Assembly: GCF_040026395.1 (NCBI RefSeq)
Contig: NZ_CP157278.1
Coordinates: forward strand, 5,146,001-5,210,000
Direction: 5' to 3'
DNA from: Pedobacter lusitanus
GTDB lineage: Bacteria > Bacteroidota > Bacteroidia > Sphingobacteriales > Sphingobacteriaceae
Length of the DNA: 64,000 nt
The position numbers and the translations under genes were made by a program. The notes beneath the pieces were generated by a model, which was not told where the DNA came from, ran no database searches, and saw only the letters and a list, made by a program, of their open reading frames with translations. Below are positions 61,694 through 64,000 of this stretch, piece by piece; positions within the stretch are counted from its first letter, which is position 1; each line of letters opens with the position of its first letter.

Positions 61694-61836
61694 TTGAATT
61701 CTGTTTAAAATAATTAATTAATTTTACAGATTAATACCACAATGTTTAAAAGGTAACCCACCATTTTAAAAAAAAGATTTAAAATAATTTTTTTGTCTAA
61801 TATTGGGTTACCATTCACGTATAAATGTATTAATTG

Positions 61837-62403
61837 GTGAGTAAGAAGTTAAGCGATTCAGTTCCAACAGATAGAGAGGTAGTTTTAGGGATACTAAATA
61901 ACTCGGAAGATGCTCTTAATAAACTATACATCGGGTATTTTCCGATGGTTTTACAGTTTATTTTAAATAATAACGGTGACGAAGACGATGCAAAAGATGT
62001 CTATCAGGAGGCAATTATTATTTTATATAACAAAATTAAGAGCGGAGATTTTGAGTTAAGCAGTAAACTAAAGACCTATATATATTCAGTATGCAGACGC
62101 ATTTGGCTCAAAAAGCTCGCACAGCAGAGCAAAAAGACAAATAACGTTGCCGATTTTGAAGATGTAGAGTCAGTTGAGGTAGATTTAGAGTATCATGAAG
62201 AGAAGGATCTTCAGTTTGAGAAGATGGGTTCAGCACTACAGAACCTGGGGGAGCCCTGCAAAACTATTATTCAGGATTTTTATATTAACAATCTCTCCAT
62301 GCAGGATATTTGCGAGAAATTTGGTTATACCAATACGGATAATGCCAAAACTCAGAAATATAAGTGCCTGCAGAGATTAAAGAAATTATTTTTTCAATCT
62401 TAA
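61837..62403 (+). CDS. ECF-type sigma factor
   Basis: The 188-residue protein (GTG at 61837; a TTG at 61834 directly precedes it) has sigma region 2 (LYIGYFPMVLQFILNNNGDEDDAKDVYQEAIIILYNK, TYIYSVCRRIWLKKL) and region 4 (IIQDFYINNLSMQDICEKFGYTNTDNAKTQKYKCLQRLKK). No ATG start is available because the upstream in-frame ATG at 61825 meets a stop. The next gene, 7 bp later, encodes a membrane anti-sigma-like/protease fusion, so this is probably a stress-type sigma factor with its regulator. Confidence 0.9.
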   Translation: MSKKLSDSVPTDREVVLGILNNSEDALNKLYIGYFPMVLQFILNNNGDEDDAKDVYQEAIIILYNKIKSGDFELSSKLKTYIYSVCRRIWLKKLAQQSKKTNNVADFEDVESVEVDLEYHEEKDLQFEKMGSALQNLGEPCKTIIQDFYINNLSMQDICEKFGYTNTDNAKTQKYKCLQRLKKLFFQS

Positions 62404-62410
62404 ATACGGT

Positions 62411-63505
62411 ATGAGGAACGACATGGAATTAGATGCTATCATTGAAGATTACCTTCAGGGTAAACTTACAGCCGCAGAAGCAGAAGCTTTTGAAAAACTG
62501 CGTGCCAATGATCCTGTAATTGATCATAAAGTAGTTGCCCATAAAGTTTTTACGGACGCAATCAAACAATATGGTAAAGTCCTTTCTCTGAAAGAACAGA
62601 TGGATAAAGCGCATGCTGGTATAGATGTAGCTTCACTGAGCGAACAGCTGAGACCACATCCGTCGTTTATTATCAATATGTGGCGCAAAAATAAATCTGC
62701 AATGGCTATTGCAGCGTCATTTATCCTTTTAACTATATTCTCTATCTATTCTATACAGCATAATACCCTTCAGAACGGTACTTATGAAGTGATGCGCAGA
62801 GAGATCACCAATATTAAAAACAGTCAGAACAAACTGGTGAGAACAATCAATTCAGGTCCTAAAGCTGAAAAAGGACATGTGAATGCTGCTAAGTTTGGCG
62901 GAACCGGATTTGCTTTAACTGCCAACGGATATCTTTGTACCAATTATCATGTAGTAAGAGATGCTGATTCTGTCTATGTACAGAACAATAAAGGCGAATC
63001 TTTCAAAGTTAAGGTAGTTTACCGTGATCCGCAGTATGATATTGCTATCCTGAAAATCAATGATGAATCATTTACACCACTGGCATCAATCCCTTACAAA
63101 CTGAAGAAAAACAGTATTGGAATGGGTGAAAATGTCTATACTTTAGGTTATCCTAAAGATGATGCGGTTTTAGGTGAAGGTTATATCAGTTCAAAAACCG
63201 GTCATGTTGGTGATACTACGCAATACCAGGTTTCTATTCCAATTAACCCGGGAAACAGTGGTGGTCCGTTACTGGATAATTATGGAAACATCATTGGTGT
63301 GATCACTGCGAAGGAAAATCAGGTAGATGGTGCAACATTCGCCATTAAATCCAAATACATTCTGGAAGCACTGAATGCAATTCCTCAGGATTCATTGGGA
63401 AAGAAAGTTGTGTTTGCTAAAAAGAACCCGCTTCAGGGTCTGAACAGAACTAAACAGATAGACAAAATTGAAAACTACGTCTATATGATCAAAGTATACA
63501 ATTAA
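62411..63505 (+). CDS. Membrane-bound trypsin-like serine protease with anti-sigma-like cytoplasmic N-domain
   Basis: The 364-residue protein has a cytoplasmic part (IIEDYLQGKLTAAEAEAFEKL) resembling the N-terminus of anti-sigma factors, a single membrane helix at about 97-115, a short helical linker, and an S1C (DegP-type) protease domain. The triad is complete: His180 (NYHVV), Asp210 (YDIAIL) and Ser283 (GNSGGP). No PDZ domain follows. It starts 7 bp after the ECF sigma gene. Topology puts the protease in the periplasm and the N-domain where it could hold the sigma factor. Function inferred. Confidence 0.85.
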   Translation: MRNDMELDAIIEDYLQGKLTAAEAEAFEKLRANDPVIDHKVVAHKVFTDAIKQYGKVLSLKEQMDKAHAGIDVASLSEQLRPHPSFIINMWRKNKSAMAIAASFILLTIFSIYSIQHNTLQNGTYEVMRREITNIKNSQNKLVRTINSGPKAEKGHVNAAKFGGTGFALTANGYLCTNYHVVRDADSVYVQNNKGESFKVKVVYRDPQYDIAILKINDESFTPLASIPYKLKKNSIGMGENVYTLGYPKDDAVLGEGYISSKTGHVGDTTQYQVSIPINPGNSGGPLLDNYGNIIGVITAKENQVDGATFAIKSKYILEALNAIPQDSLGKKVVFAKKNPLQGLNRTKQIDKIENYVYMIKVYN

Positions 63506-63522
63506 GCGAAACGCTTTTTTTA

Positions 63523-63557
63523 AAAACCCCGAAACATAATGCTTGTTTCGGGGTTTT
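63523..63557 (+). terminator. Terminator of the sigma/protease operon
   Basis: AAAACCCCGAAACA and TGTTTCGGGGTTTT pair perfectly over 14 bp with a 7-nt loop and further T afterwards. Confidence 0.93.
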
Positions 63558-63575
63558 GTTTTTAAAGCGAATCTT

Positions 63576-64000
63576 ATGGAATTTGGAAAAGTAAATCCGG
63601 AGCAGGTTAATGACATCGACTTCACCCTGCCTGAAGACGGAAAGCAAACTCAAAAGATCTTAAACAGTAAAAGTAACCAGAAGGCAAAAGTCTTTATCGG
63701 ATGTGCCAAATGGGGCAGAAAGGAATGGTTAGGACTCATCTATCCGCCTAAAACTAAAGAAGCCAATTTTCTGGATGAATATGCCAAACATTTTAATGCT
63801 ATAGAATTGAATGCTGTTTATTATCAGATTCCTTCTGTTGAGTCTGTACGCAAATGGAAAAAGCAGGTGAATGACAATGCTGCCGGTGACTTTTTATTTT
63901 GTCCTAAATTTCCAAAAATTATCAGTCATGATCAGCGATTGAAAGGATCAGCACAAGCTACAGCAGAATATTTTAAAGCAATGGCAGAATTTGGTGAAAA
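63576..64000 (+). CDS. DUF72 domain protein, 3' part cut off by window edge
   Basis: The frame starts MEFGKVNPEQVNDIDFTLPE at ATG 63576 and runs off the right edge after 141 codons. VFIGCAKWGRKEWLGLIYPP and FNAIELNAVYYQIPSVESVRKW are the DUF72 signature (TIM-barrel-like fold related to YecE). Function of DUF72 is not established. The N-terminal 38 residues before the domain are ordinary for Bacteroidota members. Confidence 0.9.
   Translation, partial: MEFGKVNPEQVNDIDFTLPEDGKQTQKILNSKSNQKAKVFIGCAKWGRKEWLGLIYPPKTKEANFLDEYAKHFNAIELNAVYYQIPSVESVRKWKKQVNDNAAGDFLFCPKFPKIISHDQRLKGSAQATAEYFKAMAEFGE

Noticed and set aside
61381..61697. Overlapping plus- and minus-strand frames around the small lipoprotein
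   Set aside because: Only the 61472-61693 minus-strand frame has a lipoprotein signal and matching terminator; the others are repeat-driven shadows.
1..64000. CRISPR array, rRNA operon, integron or defence island
   Set aside because: No regularly spaced direct repeats, rRNA sequence, integrase, or recognised defence gene was seen on either strand; a computed repeat search was not possible.

Overview
The window is a chromosomal segment of a Bacteroidota bacterium, most likely Sphingobacteriaceae and close to Pedobacter. This rests on the short primary sigma factor without region 1.1, glutamine synthetase type III, a roughly 480-residue GAPDH, TonB-dependent receptors with carboxypeptidase-regulatory N-domains, DUF4374/PepSY iron genes, lipoprotein metallopeptidases, and repeated TAnnTTTG promoter boxes upstream of starts. 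The genus call is an inference from protein style, not a search result.

Layout. 1-4250: LOG-family gene (cut by the left edge), sodium:solute symporter, then recR, an SDR oxidoreductase and an OmpA-type lipoprotein. 4289-8105: a partial tryptophan operon, trpD-trpF-trpB-trpA, headed by a leader peptide with three consecutive Trp codons and an intrinsic-terminator attenuator; trpE, trpG and trpC are not here. 8174-10531: threonylcarbamoyl-AMP synthase and an FMN/Fe-S glutamate-synthase-like protein. 10586-12013: an intact IS3/IS150-type insertion sequence that landed in the loop of a bidirectional terminator. 12055-18628: M13 peptidase, a secreted coiled-coil protein, asnS, a 680-bp T-rich gap, and sucC. 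18858-20596: an ABC ATPase with a truncated pre-ATP-grasp protein and a catalytically degenerate HAD protein. 20644-30056: secreted peptidases, aldo/keto reductase, GAPDH, primary sigma factor, XRE regulator, MBL hydrolase, dihydrolipoyl dehydrogenase. 30551-33826: a large Oar-like TonB-dependent protein. 34039-40369: a TetR-controlled tripartite RND efflux operon. 40443-47060: an iron/siderophore locus resembling XusABC with a divergent AraC regulator. 47124-64000: housekeeping genes (purM, glnN, tRNA methyltransferase, fbp, rnhA, tRNA-His, ubiX, mtaB, lgt, IMPase, nfu, purB), a 71-bp perfect palindrome at 59102-59172, a small lipoprotein, an ECF sigma factor paired with a membrane-bound anti-sigma-like/trypsin fusion, and the start of a DUF72 gene.

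Most transcription units end in strong hairpin terminators, often bidirectional. The most distinctive items are the trp attenuator, the IS inside a terminator loop, the long intergenic palindrome, the sigma/protease pair, the paired degenerate enzymes behind the ABC ATPase, and the terminator-containing leader in front of ubiX. No CRISPR array, rRNA operon or prophage was seen.
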